From Salvator merianae (lineage: Eukaryota; Chordata; Lepidosauria; Squamata; Teiidae), in contig QVOM02000119.1 in NCBI GenBank assembly GCA_003586115.2, positions 46,240,742-46,304,741 on the forward strand: DNA of 64,000 nt. Reading direction: 5' to 3'. Shown here one piece after another: positions 15,301 to 30,300 of the stretch; position 1 is the stretch's first letter, and each line of letters starts with the position of its first letter. A model generated the notes under the pieces. It saw nothing but the letters and a program-made list of their open reading frames with translations, was not told where the DNA came from and did no database searches. A program made the position numbers and the translations under genes.

Positions 15301-18300
15301 CTAGGGGTAATTAGGAAAGGAATAGAAAATAAGGTGCTAAGCATCACTGTGCCTCTGTATAAATCTATGGCGAGGCCACATTTGGAATACTGTGTACAAT
15401 TCAGGTCACTACACCTCAGAAAGTATATTGGAGAACTGAAAAAAATTCAGAAAAGGGTAACTAGAATGATCAGGGGGCTGGAAGATCAGGCTCCATTCAA
15501 GATATGTGCATAGATTTAGAATCTTTTCTATATTCTATAATCCTTTTTGACTTTGAGCAACAATAGCTGCATGCTTGATATGTTAATCTTTTCTGCCACA
15601 ACTCTCTTGTTTATAGCCTGCACCTGGGATATAATCTTTTCACTATGAATAAAATGCATCCCTGTACTTGGCAGGGATGCAAACAGAGGCAAGGGACATC
15701 TATATAAAGGAGCCCCAAGAATTGGAAACCTAGGACCTCAGTTCAAATCATCTGATGCATCATGCCCAAAGTGTGTGCTTGCTGTCATTACAGGGGGTGC
15801 TGACAGCAAGGGTAGCTCAGCTTATATGTGTTCTTTGCCTGATGTTATGTCTATAGCTAATTAAGCGACTATTTTTAGCTAACTTCCCTCTTATCAGCCA
15901 TAGTTACTTTTATTGCCTTTCCCAGTTACCACAATCTTATAAGTTATATCTTGGCAGAAATAAAACTTTTTCTATTCAAATGCCGGTAACTCTGAACTAG
16001 TTATCATCTTTCAGCCTAGCCTACTCCCATAAAACTTCTATCCAAGTAAGAGACTGGTGGGGGGAACAAAAACATGTATTTCACCTTACAGTACTCTTCA
16101 TGTTAGAAAAGCTGTATAAAATGTAATACAGCTTAACAATGAAACAATAACTAAGAAGCAACAAGAACTTAAGATCCTCATCAAAACTGTGGACAAAACA
16201 TAGTTTCAAGACAAATATAGTTCTTAGCTATTATTAGTGTAACAAGATCTAATAGCAGCATAACCTGTTATAACTAAGGTGACTTCTAGACAAAACCAGC
16301 ATCTAATGTCCTTGAAGTTGTCCCCTCCTGGTTTAAAGCTTCTTCTCTGTTCTGACAGCAAATGGAAAAAGATTGGGAGGAGAAAGAGGGGAGCAGAAAC
16401 ATCATTTTATAAAGCTGTTGATCTGCTCTACACAAATCTCTTAGACAGCCCTGAACTCTAGGCTGCTGCTTAACTCCTGCCAGCAAAATAGCTAGTGTAA
16501 CTATAGTCCCACTGTGCCCAATGGGAACTCTGAAATTATGGGAATTACTTCCTGTATTCTACTGACAGCCTGCTCTATCACCTTTGAAGAGGGGTTTGGA
16601 TACAGAGTCACATTCACTGATTTTAACCTTGAGTAAGCAACTACTTATTGTTCCAGATGGTTAGGACCTGTTCTGTTACTTCCTGAATAGCTACAGTGAG
16701 AAATGAAATTAATTTTTTGAAGGAAAATATAACTGCTAAGTCATTATATGCTTACTTTTACTTTTTTATCCACTGAACAAGTGGCAACAAATTCCCCATC
16801 TGATGAAAAAGTACAACACAACACTTCATCGTCATGTGCTTTCACTTCCAGCAGTTTCTCCCCACTTTCCGTTTTAAACACCTATAAATGCAATATCATT
16901 AATATGAGGACATTATGTAATTTTAAGGTAGACTTTTTTCTAAATAACTGAGCTTTTCACTACTTCAAAAAAAAAGAAAAAGGAAAAATGAACAATTACT
17001 ATCACCTTTCTACTCAATTCCAAAATGTTATATGAAAACTAGCATATTTCCACAGGTTTTCCCTTTTCCAAGAATTTCCCTTGTACAGATTTTTTTTTTT
17101 TTTAATAATTTAAAGAAGATTAAAGATGTCTAGTATGACTGGTCTTGTGTGCTCTTTGCCCAAGAGCTACTGATGTTTAGCATTACATTTTGAATCTGTA
17201 TTTTTCTGTTATAATTAATGTGGTTTTAAACAAATAAATGTTAGCAAAAGTTATGGTGGGGAAGCAACACCTAACTCAAACCCTTGAAAGGAAGGAAAGA
17301 TAACCAGTAGGGGAAGATACAGGTACAGGAAAACTCTAAAGCATTATATGAAGATCAGGTAGCACTTATATTTGCATCAAATATCTTTTTTTTTTTTTAA
17401 ATGGATATAATTTGTTCCCAAGGAAATGCATATGTAAACTGAAAATATATTTATTTGTATACAAGTAGTACATGCTCTTCAACTATTAACATACTATCTT
17501 TGGGATGAAATAAATCCTCATCTGGCTTTACTATCCTGAAGAACTGGCTATCAGTATAAGGGAGGTATAGATCAGAAGCAGGGCCTGAACGTCAGGGTTC
17601 TCTATAATGCTTTTGGAAACGTTCAAGAAGGGAACATCCCTCTTATGAAACACAGCACACCAGCTGACTTGCAAGTCTTCCCAAGACATTCCCAAGACTA
17701 TGGGGATGGGGCCATCTGTTGTTGCCTCAAGAGGTGCAGTGACATCACTCAGCAGCCCAACACAATTTCAGGTTGACCAAGGCCTCCCTGGCAGGGGCTG
17801 AAGGAAGCCCTGGCTGGACTACCAGTAGCAGTTCAACATGACAATGAGTGGCCTCACACACCTCAAGGCTGGGAGGGGCAGCTGAGAGGAAGATGAGCCC
17901 AGCTGGATACTCACCTTGTTCCTAGGGCTGAGTTTGCTAGATGTTCAACCCAGCAAACTCAATCCTCATGTAAGAAGGGCAAAGCCATCTTGAAATCTTT
18001 GAAAAGCATTCAAGGCAGAATTCTGCCACTCTTAGAATGCAAATAATGAGTTGGGAAACCACAACTAAACTGCATTTCAGCTATGTATCATTAACACATT
18101 CTTAAAGAGCTTTCTAACTGAAATCAAATTATTCTCCTAGCAATAATTCTCCACAGAATTATTCTCCACAGTACTCCTATTCATCTTGGAGTACTGTGTC
18201 CAATTCTGGGCACCCCAATTTAAAACAGACGTTGACAACCTGGAGCAAGTTCAGAAGACGGCTACCAAAATGATGAGAGGTCTGCAAACCATGTCCTATG

Positions 18301-21300
18301 AGGAATGGTTAAAAGATCTAGGAATGGTTAGCTTGCAGAAGAGAAGACTGAGATAGCTGTCTTCAAGTATCTGAAGGACTGTCACAGTGCAGAGGGAATG
18401 GCCCTATTCTCACTTACACAAGGAAGGAACGACTAGAAACAACAGGATGAAACTTCAAGGAAGTAGATACAGACTAAATATTAGAAAAAAAACTTTCTGA
18501 TAGTAAGGGGATCAGTCAGTGGAATAGGCTGCCATAGGAGGTGGTGAGCTCTCCTTCACTGGAGGTCTTCAAGGGGAGGCTGGACAGACATCTGTCTGGG
18601 ATGGTTTAGTGAATCCTGCACTGAGCAAGGGGGTTGGACTCTGAGATCCATTCCAATTCTATGATTCTATGATAAGCAAACAGGGAAAGAGTGGCTGAGA
18701 GAGCATGCAATACAAGTAAAATCACTGTGTAGCATATAGTGTACTGGTCATGTTTGATGTCATGTTTAACCATAGCTGAGCATGACGTAACTATGACTGC
18801 TTTACACTAACCATAATTTTTTTTGCTCCCTCAGCTCCACTAGTGCTGCCAGAAGGAAGGAATCATAAGAATTTGTTTGTGCTTAACTGCAGTTTATCAT
18901 GCATCTACTGTATTTTAACAAGGGCTTATTAGAACCAAGCAAACTCCATACAATCTATCTTACCTGCAATGTTTTATCAGCTCCACATGAAGCTATTCTT
19001 TTTCTATCTTGGGAAAAACAAGCATGGTAGACAGCATCTTTATGTGGACGCACTACCAAACGGTACAAGTTCTTCATGGACTTTTTATTTCTGATTTATA
19101 ACAACAACAAAAAGAATTAAAATCCTAGAAAATTAAAATAAGGTCTTTACAAACTCCTTTCCAAATTCACATATAAACAGATTAGATAAAGACACCTTAA
19201 AGCTGAGGTCAGCTAAGATATGTTAAGACATTTGCCATTGCCTCCACCTGAACAGATGCTAAGTCTATCTGCATGAAAAACAGTAGTTCTGTCACTGAAC
19301 TATGGCTACTGCTGTATTGACTGCATATATGCCATTTCAGATCAAGCTGCAACACTAGATATTTATCCTCTATGTTCTATGAATACTATTCATATTTTAT
19401 TTATTTTAGGAGGTGAAAATATAAAACAGAGGAATAATTCCTAAAAATGTTTTTTTTAAACTTATACTGAATGAGACTGCTGCTTTTTAAATATATTTAA
19501 TATAATCTTTTTAAAACTCTGCCATAGTTCCTAAATTTTACCCTTAAGCTGAACCTCATTTTCCATACCTTATCTAACTTCTTGCTGCTTTGTAGTTTAT
19601 TTTACAAGAATTTATTTTAACTGGTGGTGGCTGGTTTCATCATAGCTGGAGGATAAGGTAGCTAAAAATGAACAGTACTAGGAGTCAGTTCTAATAGAAG
19701 GTTAGACAATGTTAAGACTTCAAATCTATTCAAACCTACATAAAAAAGACCTCACTGAATATATTGGATTACTGCCCAATCTGTGAGAAGGAGAAGAGCT
19801 AACTCAGGATCTGAGCTACTGGAAGTGATGGGGTAATGCCCACTTTGCTGTTAATAGGCCAGCAACCTTAATTGTAACCAACTAAAAATATAATTTAAGC
19901 ACTAAAAACTGCACATCTGAAACCATACATAACCATTAAATTATTATAATTCAAGAGATTTATAATCCTTATCTTGCTATCAGAAGGGAGGCTGTCAACA
20001 CTTTTAAGGGAAGGGGAAGTGTCATGTAAGCTTAGGTTGCAATGAAAGAGACTCATCAGCAGGAACTACTTGCATGCTAGTTATTCTCCTAAAGAACTCT
20101 GAGACAAATTCTCAGTGAAGCAACTTCTGGAGCACTGCTTTCAGGCATTCACCTTGACTTCTATTCTGGCCTTCAGGTCTAGACTACAGGTCCTCCCAGC
20201 AGATTGCAGTGATGAGATATGTGGCTCCTCCTATTCCAGGAACGCCTCAAATGTATGTCAGATGCCTTCCTGGAAGCTGAGCTATGCATGCCAGCAACAA
20301 GGGCTGCTGGGAGGACTTACAGTCCAGTCCCAGAAGGTCAGGCCAGTAGGCAAGACAAGCACCTTACAGTAGTACTTTGAATCCATAGAGTAAGCAGCAG
20401 CAGGCCAAGCTGGCAGGTAGGTCTGAGTCAATGTGGTAAAGCAGAGGTACAAGGGGAAAAGGGAGAGGCTGCAGTGAGCTGGCTGGTTAGATCATGAAGG
20501 CATGTGACTTTATTTTAATGATGGTAAGCGTAAGATCACTAAGGTTAATACACTTCATCCACACTGTGATTATCTTCTCATAAACTGAAAGGCAGTTAGT
20601 AAAGCAGATCAACTGACTACTGAAATCAGGGATGAGAAAGTGTTACTCTGTTGTGACATAAGAAAAAAAAAAAAGGTCTCTAAAAAACTTAACTGAAGAA
20701 ATCACCTTCCTAATTTTTTGTACACAAAGTGGATGATTATAACACTATAAAATGTTTATGTTCTGGTTGTTTTTGAAGCAGTGTATTCTTCAATTAATAG
20801 TGATTCACCATAACATCGATATATTAATACAGAGCTGTATACAAATGCAAATAAATAAATGAACATGCTGTGCACAAAAAGGGCAGTTCTGTCAGCTTAC
20901 ACCCATTCCACATAAAAACCTCCTTTATCAAGTTCTTGGCGAGCTCGCAATTTTGCCTGTCGATATACTTCTGAGTTTTCTGGCTGACACAATCCCAACT
21001 GTACAATGTCTGGAAATGGTTGCCGCCCAAGAAGATGTCCATTTAGAGACAGAAATTCCTGGAAATTTTCACATGCAATGGAGTCCTGTGAATAAGATAC
21101 ATCTTATCTTAAAAAATGAAACTGGTAGGAGTATTAACTTTGCATCCTTCAGAGCTGCTATGTGTCCTCTTGCATTACAGAAGAGACTACACTAGATGGA
21201 TCTCTTGAAAAGTTTATCACTGTAACTAGGCCCTCTCTTCCAAGTTATGTTGCCCTCTCATATATCACATGCTCCTTCAGGGGGTAAAAATTCATTTTTG

Positions 21301-24300
21301 TTAGGCTATGTTTCTAGAATTCTGTTATGTACAACGTGTACTTACAAATACTAATCTATTTTGTGGCCTCATTAACAAGATGCAGTCATGCATTGGAACA
21401 GCATTTATATTAAGAAATAGAATGGTCACAGCTCAATGATAGAGTTACTGTGTCATGGTTAGCACCATGTTGACAGTTCCTGGAGCTCTTTGTACCCATG
21501 GGCTGCGATACTGCAAGGCTGCCAAGTGGTTTATTTATGGTGGACAGATAGTTCCCAATGACATGCCAAGTCACGAGGTGGGTCCATGAAAGCACCAGGA
21601 GTTGATGCCAACAACAACATTCAGAAATCAGGTCCTACATAATACCAATTCTTCTAAGTAAAATTAGGTAGCTCAATTACTACCTTTACTAGAACTAATT
21701 AACTAAAAGATGAATAAACATACATTTTACTGTGATGTTGAGGTCTTGTACATATAATTCCAGGCTCATCAGTTGTTACTGTAAATATGGGCCTCTGGTG
21801 GCTTTTCTTTTCAGAATTTCAGATACTCTATCACCAAGGTCTTCAGAATATTATCTACACAAACCATTATCTATGCTAGAACTCAGATGAATATTGCAAC
21901 AAAAATATCTGACTTTACATCCCATTTCTCCTTTTCTGAAGTTCAAGACATGTGAAACATAGTTGATCACATTAGCCTTTTGTACCTTTTGATCCAATAT
22001 TTGACTGTATTCAACATATTCATGAATCAAATGAGCAGGCCCTATTAATTCTGTTTTGGCTTTAATCCAGTCTAGTGAGAACATTAGTGCACAAAGTTCC
22101 TTAAAAGGAAAAAGAAAATGAAAGTAACTAGCAAGCACTTCTAAACTGTTACACAGTTTTACATTGTTAAAAAAAAGGCCAGAATACCCTTCAATCATAA
22201 TGTCCCAAAATTCCTTGATAAAGACCAATGTCAAAAACATTAATGCAACCTATGCAGAATTGTATAAAATACACTTTTATTCACTAATATACTATACTAT
22301 GATATACTATACTATAATATAATATAATACAATATGGCTAATACTGTTTCAGTCTGAAATCAAGAATTTGTTTTTCAAAAAATATGTGAACACCTATATA
22401 ATTGCTGTTTGAAAGTGGTTCTGCGCTCTGCCATGAGTCAGCTGGGCAACACTCATAAAGGAGCTCAGCAAAACCAAAACTAATGCAAAAGCTTTTAAAA
22501 ACAAACTACTTGTAAGAACTGGGACCTAAACTGGCTAGGACAATGTCTAATATGATGCCTACTTTTAGTGCCATCTGATGCCAACAATAAATTGTATTTA
22601 TTTAAAATATTTATATATTGCTTCCCATTAAAATGTAATCTTGAAGCGATTTACAAAACAGAGAGAATGAAAACAACAAAAATCATAATATATTAAAACA
22701 TGACTAAAATCAACAATGGGAAGATAAAACAAATATTTACTCTGGAAAGGCCTGGGTAAAAAAAAAAAGTCTTCAGTTGGCACCTAAAAATAAGAAATGC
22801 AGGCACCCTATGAATATGAGAAGGGAGGCTATTCTAGAGGGTGGATGGCACCAAAGAAAAGGCCCGAGTGCTAGTAATCACAAGATGATATTCAGTGATT
22901 TGTGGTATCCACAGCTGGACCTCCCTGAAGATCTTAATGATCTCACACATTTATATTGAATCCCAGGTTTGCTTTTAGAATCCTCCATGTTAGTTTGTTT
23001 TGCTGAGCGCCCTCAGTGAAGTAAACTTATCTGTGGTATTTTTGGAAGAGACTAAACTCCCTGCACAACCTTACTGCCTTATGTTTCCCAGCAGAAGACA
23101 TCTTACATATACTTACTGTATGTGTGTGAATACAGTTTTGCCAAAACAAATACAGTATCCTTTATTAGATTCCATTGAATCTTGCAGAAATTTGTAGGAT
23201 AAAACTAAAAAACTAAAGAATACCCTTCTCTTATATAAAGAAATACAATGGTGAAAAACAGAATTTAGTGTAAACTTACATTGTGCATACCAGCACTTGC
23301 CATATGGTAAGCCAGAAAATTGTACCAGTACATGCAGTCCTCTTGTGATGGTATATATTGCTTATAATGTTTCTTATACTGTTGAACTACATTTTTGTGA
23401 AGCACCTACAAAAAAATATTAGTACAATAGAATACTAAATTTTGAGCTAAACTATTCAAGCCACTCTTTTGTTACCTATTTTGTTAACTTAAAGTAACTG
23501 AAAATTTTCCTTTATTTTTTTTGGAATACTTTTAATGTGCCCTTTACTCAGGGCAGGTTGCAAAACACATATTAAATATTATATGATTTGAAGATAATAA
23601 TGTATCAGTAAAATTTTAATACATGAATGAGTTAGAGGTAATTTCTAACAAAAACACAAACAAAACAGAATTCTAGAAGCTCCAAGTTTCACAATATAAG
23701 GTAGATATAATAATTTATGTTGTGTAATACAGTGGATGATCTGTAGCCCAGAGGTGGCATAATAGGTTTTTAAGAGTTTTCCAAGCTATGTTTTCTGTTT
23801 GCAGACTAAAATGTAGCAGAAGTAGTAACTCAAAGAAAAACAAAGAGATTAACAAAAAACCAAATGTTAAACGGAATAATTCTGAGTACAACACTGTCAC
23901 ACAATATCTTATCTAATAAGCTACAATCAACACCTCAGCAGGCAGGCAGTAACTCCTCACTACTACTACCTCATAAGACTAGCAGCTACCAATACAAAGC
24001 AGGAACTACAAGAATAACAGACTACAAAAAGAATACGGACAAAACAAACATGATAGGACAAGCTACTATACTGCATATCTCACTGCCAATCACAGCTGGA
24101 TTACAGCAGTAAAGATGTTACTTATTTGGGTGCACAAAAGATCTACAAAAAGTGAATTTAGCTAGGAGAATGCCTTTCAAGTGAGAAGAGTGTCAGACTG
24201 TGACAAGCAAGATGATTCTGAATCTGATGTGTCGCCAACACCAGGACAATCCCCGTTTTCAGCTGGTCACCCATTGTGGTCTTCTGTATATGCCTGGCAA

Positions 24301-27300
24301 GTGTTGCAAAAATCTTTTAGGCACAGAAACAGAGCATCCCAACATAACTTTAACTCCGCTGAGAGGCACATTGCAGACCTTGTGCGGTTTTCCTTTTAAA
24401 ACCAACACAACAACCGAAGACTAGAAATTCCCAATGACAGCAGAGGGAAAGCAAGCCATTGCGTATTTCTGTTAACTCTTAAATGACGCATCAATTCCAT
24501 TCGAATTGTCTAGACCATGTACAGGTTAAATTTAAATAATATACCAACTGAAAACAACAACAACTGAACTCTGGACGTGAAGATGTAAAAGGCAGCAAAA
24601 GAATGGCTGATGATGATTCATCTTAGAATTTCTGCAATGCAGTAGTTTTAAAAGCTTAATCTTAAACTACGTGTGGAAATCCATTAAGATAAGGTATATA
24701 AAAAGTACAGTCCTATGTTTTAAGAAACCATAAACAAGCACTACAATTTTAAACATACTTGAAGCTGAGAGCGATTTTTCTCTGTAAGAAAATCAAGCTG
24801 AAGATCATGCAAATAATAATAAAATGATTTCCCATTTCGATCACAAAACAGCAGAGATTTGTTAACAAATTGTTGCAATTTGTCTTCAGCTTCTTCAGTC
24901 TCTATATCCCACAAAACACAGAATACCTAGAAGAGGAATTCAGAACAAAGAACGCTTAAAACAAATACTTCCACAAATAATCTAAAATTAAAAACTTTGA
25001 CACCGGAAAATCAACAGAATCAGAATCTAGGTAGGTAGAAGGCATTCACCACAGAAGTCACATGGGGATGCTTTCACATTAGAGATATTCTCTACTCTCA
25101 CTTTCCTACAGCCCAAACTGAAACCTTAGAAGAGTTTTCCCAAGAGTCAAAAGATCCTCTTAAATATCTCATATGTGTAAAAGGGATGAACAAGCCATGC
25201 TCTTCTTACATGAGGGCCAAAGATGACAGATGGAACACCTAGCAAATTGGTCCTAAACATAAAATTCCCTCCTGAATGCTCCTTCTGGCCTTTTTCAGAG
25301 ACAGGAGAGTGTGAAGCCATTCATCACTTTCAAAGGCTGCATACTGATGTTACTGCACAAACCAATGCAATTATGAGGCTTGCAGGCCTGTAGATAACAG
25401 ACCTGGTAGGAGCTAAGGCTGGGGCAGACACTGCAGGTTCCAAATCACATCAGGCTGCATGCTGCCAGCACTCTGCAGCCTGATGTGGACGCAAGTAGTC
25501 TTGTCTAAGAGATGAACTGCAGTAAGTCCTTACTTCAACTTCCCTTCCTCTAGGGCTGTTTGCTAGGTGTTCCACCTAACAAACCCAGCCCTCAGGTAGG
25601 AAGGGAATGACTGGCTTGAATGGCCTACATATCATTCAAGACAGCGGCACGTTCCTAGCAATAGAGGTACCTCATATGTATGCAGCTTCTGTCTCCAAAA
25701 ACTGTTGCACCAAATCTCTCCCTGTAACACCTCTATTTAAAATCTTTCTCATGTTCTCTGTGATCTGAAAATGCAGGTGGTTTCCACCCAGTTTTTTAAA
25801 ATAGAACTTTCCATCCCATGGAACAGCATCCACTCTGACTCTACAAGTCTGTTTGGCACTTGCCTTCATCCTACATCTCACCTTCTTGAGCTTACAGTGA
25901 ATGTTAATTAGCTTTCCCTGGCATTCCTTAGCTACCTGGATTCTCACCATAAATCTACTGTCCTTCTACCTGTCAATCAACAAACCTTAACTGAACTCAG
26001 AACACAAAAATAAACACCCATTTCTTCATTTAACTGCAACTTGCTAATTACATTATTTAAATAGTTTAAAAGCTGGCATTCTGCCTCCTCCCATCTAATT
26101 TTTGTTACTCATTTTAAGCCAAATGCAGATAATAACAGATGTAAATTAAGTGTAGGTTTCAATCTGCTATATAAGTTGCTTAGTATAGGACTATATAGAC
26201 CAATAGGCTGGTTTTATGTTTTATTTATTTATTTTTGTCACTCGTTTTAAGCCAAATGCAGATATTACGAGATGTAAATTGTGTAGGTTTCAATTTGCTA
26301 TACAAGTTGCTTAGTATAGGACTATACAGACCAATAGGCTGATTTTATGTATTTATTTTACTGATGGACTTTATTACAAAAATATAGCACTAACTATCAT
26401 AATTTTGTGCTTTAGAAAATGGTAACTTTTTATTATAATTTATTCATTTTATTGTAATTTTTACTGCCTCCACCTTCATCCCAAATTATTTCTTTATTCT
26501 TCTTTTGACTGATTTACTTTCTGCTTTTTCCCTGTTCTTCTTCAGTAATATTTCTAACTGAACTTTTGGAACTGCACTGATTTCTGGACTAATTTCAGGT
26601 TGTAAGTCCTGCAACACTCCCTAGCCACATTATTGTGTTAAAATGAATGCATTTAAATAGGAAATTTGGAATTAGGTTGGTAACTTTCTACTCTTTAGTA
26701 AGTAAGTATAAGACCCACAACTCTGATCTGGGCATTGGGTGAATGATAGATACATGAGCAATTACGCTGTTGCTAATAGTTGCTAGTAGGTTATCCTGCT
26801 AGGTTGGTACTGGAATGAAGTGCCACAGGTCTTCAGCCCCACAACTCTTATAAGACTTGTGTTGCATAGGATACTGAAGCAGGACAGAACAAATATGATC
26901 ACTGAGACACTTTCTCTAAATTCTTTAGAAGCTACATAAAGTTGTCAACTGCATATTTCCACCAAAATTCATGACTACTCACAATTGTGATCATCTAAAA
27001 AACTGATCCAAGAAGATTTTGTATAAAAATGTGGCCCCCTCTGTTCTAGGATCACTATTAAAGTACATTTTGAATCAAAAAGGTATATATACCATCATAT
27101 GTAAGTATCTGGTCGACCGTTGCAAGAATAGAATACTGGGCTAGATAAGTATAAAGGCAACCATTTTTTCATCTTTATTTATACCTCTCTTCAAATCCAA
27201 ATTAAACCTTCCACTCCTAAGTAGTGCAAAAGACATTTAAAACACTAGACTAATACAGGGTAGGCTACGGAAAAGTAGCCCGCGATATTATGTTGCCCCA

Positions 27301-30300
27301 TTGAAGGCGGGCTACTTTTCTGTGGCCCACCCTGTAGTAAAAACTGTAGCAGCTACATAATGGACACCACCTTAAAAATGGACATTTTTAAACCAATCCC
27401 ATTTGTCAGCCTCCAGTAGCTCACAGATAAGGAAAGCAGGATGAGAAATTAACTGTTTAAACCACAATTGTCAAGCTTCACTATACCTAGAAAATATCGT
27501 TCCTTCAAAATCAAATAATATCGTATCCATTTGTCTCATAAGTCACGGTGGTGACAGAATTCCTATCATCACATTTTAAGAATAGTATCACTTCAGATTT
27601 TACCTTTGAAGGCACTTTAACATCTTTTTGAAGAACAGAAAGATCTCTGTAATAGTCTCTAAAATCCTCTCGTAACACTTCAACACTTATGGACATTGCT
27701 TCATCAAGAGCTTCATAATCATAAGATGATGATTTCCTTATTCGTTTGAACTGTTTATTCTGAAGTTGTTTGAGGTAGTATTCCCAGCGATCGGGAAAAT
27801 CTCGTAATAATGCTCCTATCAAAGACACCACAAGAGGTGAACCTGAAATACAGGAATTGATATAAAAAATTACTGAAAGTAAAACTTCTAAAAACTTGTT
27901 ATTTTATCTTCCTTAAAGCATTTATTTGAAGAACTAAAAACTAACTCTAATTTAGATGAAAAAGCAAATCAAAACATGGGTGGTTTTATTGTCATCTTGT
28001 AGAGTCTGGAATCCTTCTGAAAGGGAAAACTATGTGGGCTCTAACGATCATCAACAGTCTGCTTTCCTCTTCAGTACCAGAAAAGTAAATAAAGTTAGAG
28101 CTAAATATTAACCACCTGAAAATAGGTATAGAGACTGACAAGAGAGAAAACACCTCCTGCAACATATATCTTCCAAAAGTCTTCCAAAAGTCATCCCCAT
28201 GGATCTGGTCTAACTTGTAATGTCAAAAAAGGCATCTCTGAAGAGGAAGTCCAGAAACTACTGTTAGGATTACCAACTTAAAGAAGTAGTTGGAGAGAGA
28301 CCTCCCTCAATGTTTCAAATGGTTCCCAAGGCATAGTGTTTAATACTGCATTCAGATTCCAAAACAGGAATCTATGAGCAATGGGAGGTGCAAGATTTGA
28401 TTCTCCATTGTTCCAGACCTTTCCTATGATACCATCTGCAGAAAGACTTCTAGGTCATATTAGATATTCTCTATGCTGATGCTTTCTTGTTTGCAGAATG
28501 GTATAGGCAAACTTGAAAAGACAATCCTAACTGTAGTAAGAATCCCTGCTGAACATCCTTGCTGTGGACTGAAGCCAGATCTGGTCTTGATGTAAAACTT
28601 CTTTTGGGATAATAGACATGGCTGATTTGGGAGACAAAAGGGATTGTACTTAATTTGGGTGAAAACAGTCTTTGCAGCTAGAAGGCAGCAATTAAAATGA
28701 GATGAGCTTTCTCACTTTCCTTACCTTTGACAGTAGACCAAGAATAAGTGAAACAGGAGGGAAGACATAAAGATTGCACACTCTGATAGGAAAAAAAGGA
28801 GACCCTGTAATTCTGAGCTGAAATAAAGAGGTCTACTGGTGGCAGATCTCACCTATCTACAAATTCAGACTGCTTTCAGCTGCCAGCAGATGAACTTGTC
28901 TCTAAGTGTCACCCTGCGTATTCTGGGTCCCTGTATATGGAGGGCAAAGATAGGCAAAAAATGTATCTCAGCCCAATGAAGTATCTACAATATAAAAGAT
29001 ATAAGAGAACTTGAAAATCTTTCTGCCTCAAAATATGGGTTTTGCAGTTATGTTTTCAGTCATTATCAGAACATGGGAATTGGCCACCAGTTCTGAAAAA
29101 TGATAATGTGCCAGCTAAACCACCCTCAGCACTAACTGGTTTATTGAATAAGTACTGTCTTGTAGTAACCATAGTCCATGCCTATTTCTACCTTCCCAGT
29201 GTGCCCCGCAGGGCACTGCAGGTAATCACAATTCTGTGTGGATCTGTTGAGGAACTCCAGATGCTAGGTTATAATTGACTGTCCACCATGCCTAAGGTTT
29301 TTTTTCACTTCTATATGTAAGGAAAGAAAAATGAGAGTGCTGACTACGGGTGTGCCAGCATCCTTAACCAGGAATACCTCTAACTGGCTGTTGGAACTCA
29401 AGCCTTCCAGCATTGCTTTGCAGAGATTTTGTCTAAGGTCAGATGACTCATCTCAGAAGGTGGAGCAGATGAAGTACTTGTGTTCAGTCTAATAAAACTT
29501 ATGTTGTATCACACAGAGGTCAGTTTCGTATCTCGTGCTTTAAACATATACTTCTCTATTCCATTTCATGCACACACTGCTGTGGAAATGCTGGCATCTG
29601 TTACTGACTAGATGAGGGCTAACAAATTAAAGCCCAATCTAGTCAAAATGAAGGCGGAATAGTTGGTGCTCCCTTTATTCTAACAAGGCTCAATTGTTTC
29701 TAGATGGAATCACACTCCCCAGTGGGATCAAGCAGAGATTAAATGGCACTTAAGCAGGTATACTTTGAAAAGCTACTACTTTTCATAGAGGGACACACAT
29801 AAAATCAAATGAGAACTCTTACCTTTGCATTCCCTTACAATACTATCAGCTTCTTCAGGTAACTCTGACATTTCCATATTAACATACAGAGATAATATTT
29901 CCAGTGCTTTTTCATGTGATAGTCCACTTTCCAGAGAAACTTCATATTTATTGCCTGGATTTAGGATTAAAATTCAAATTAAAAAATGTAAATGACATTT
30001 GAGTTCAAAGAGTACTTAGGAACATGCAAAGTTAGAACATCAACATTGCTTGCATGAGAAGTACTTTATCCTTCCAAGCCGTCATAGTTTCAAACTGGAC
30101 ATCTAAATAGCCACTAGCCACTTCTTAAAATCTATATTTGCCAACTGAAATTTAATACAGATGTCCTGATTCAGGGCTAATGGAAGAGATGCTATTTGAC
30201 ACAGGAACTGCTCTAACCCAATATTATGTTCCTTCCCAGCAATCCTCTTCCTATTATTCTTTAATTCTCTGTGTTCACTTTTGCCATCAATAACATATCT

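Noticed and set aside
15187..15513. 108-codon plus-strand open frame as a gene
   Set aside because: It is the CR1 reverse-transcriptase tail ([20 protein letters not shown]), part of the LINE at 13880-15515.
20899..20903. Alternative donor GTGTAA at the end of APAF1 coding exon 11
   Set aside because: Using it would break the phase with the next exon. GTAAGC two bases further on restores the frame and the human-like VNKK.
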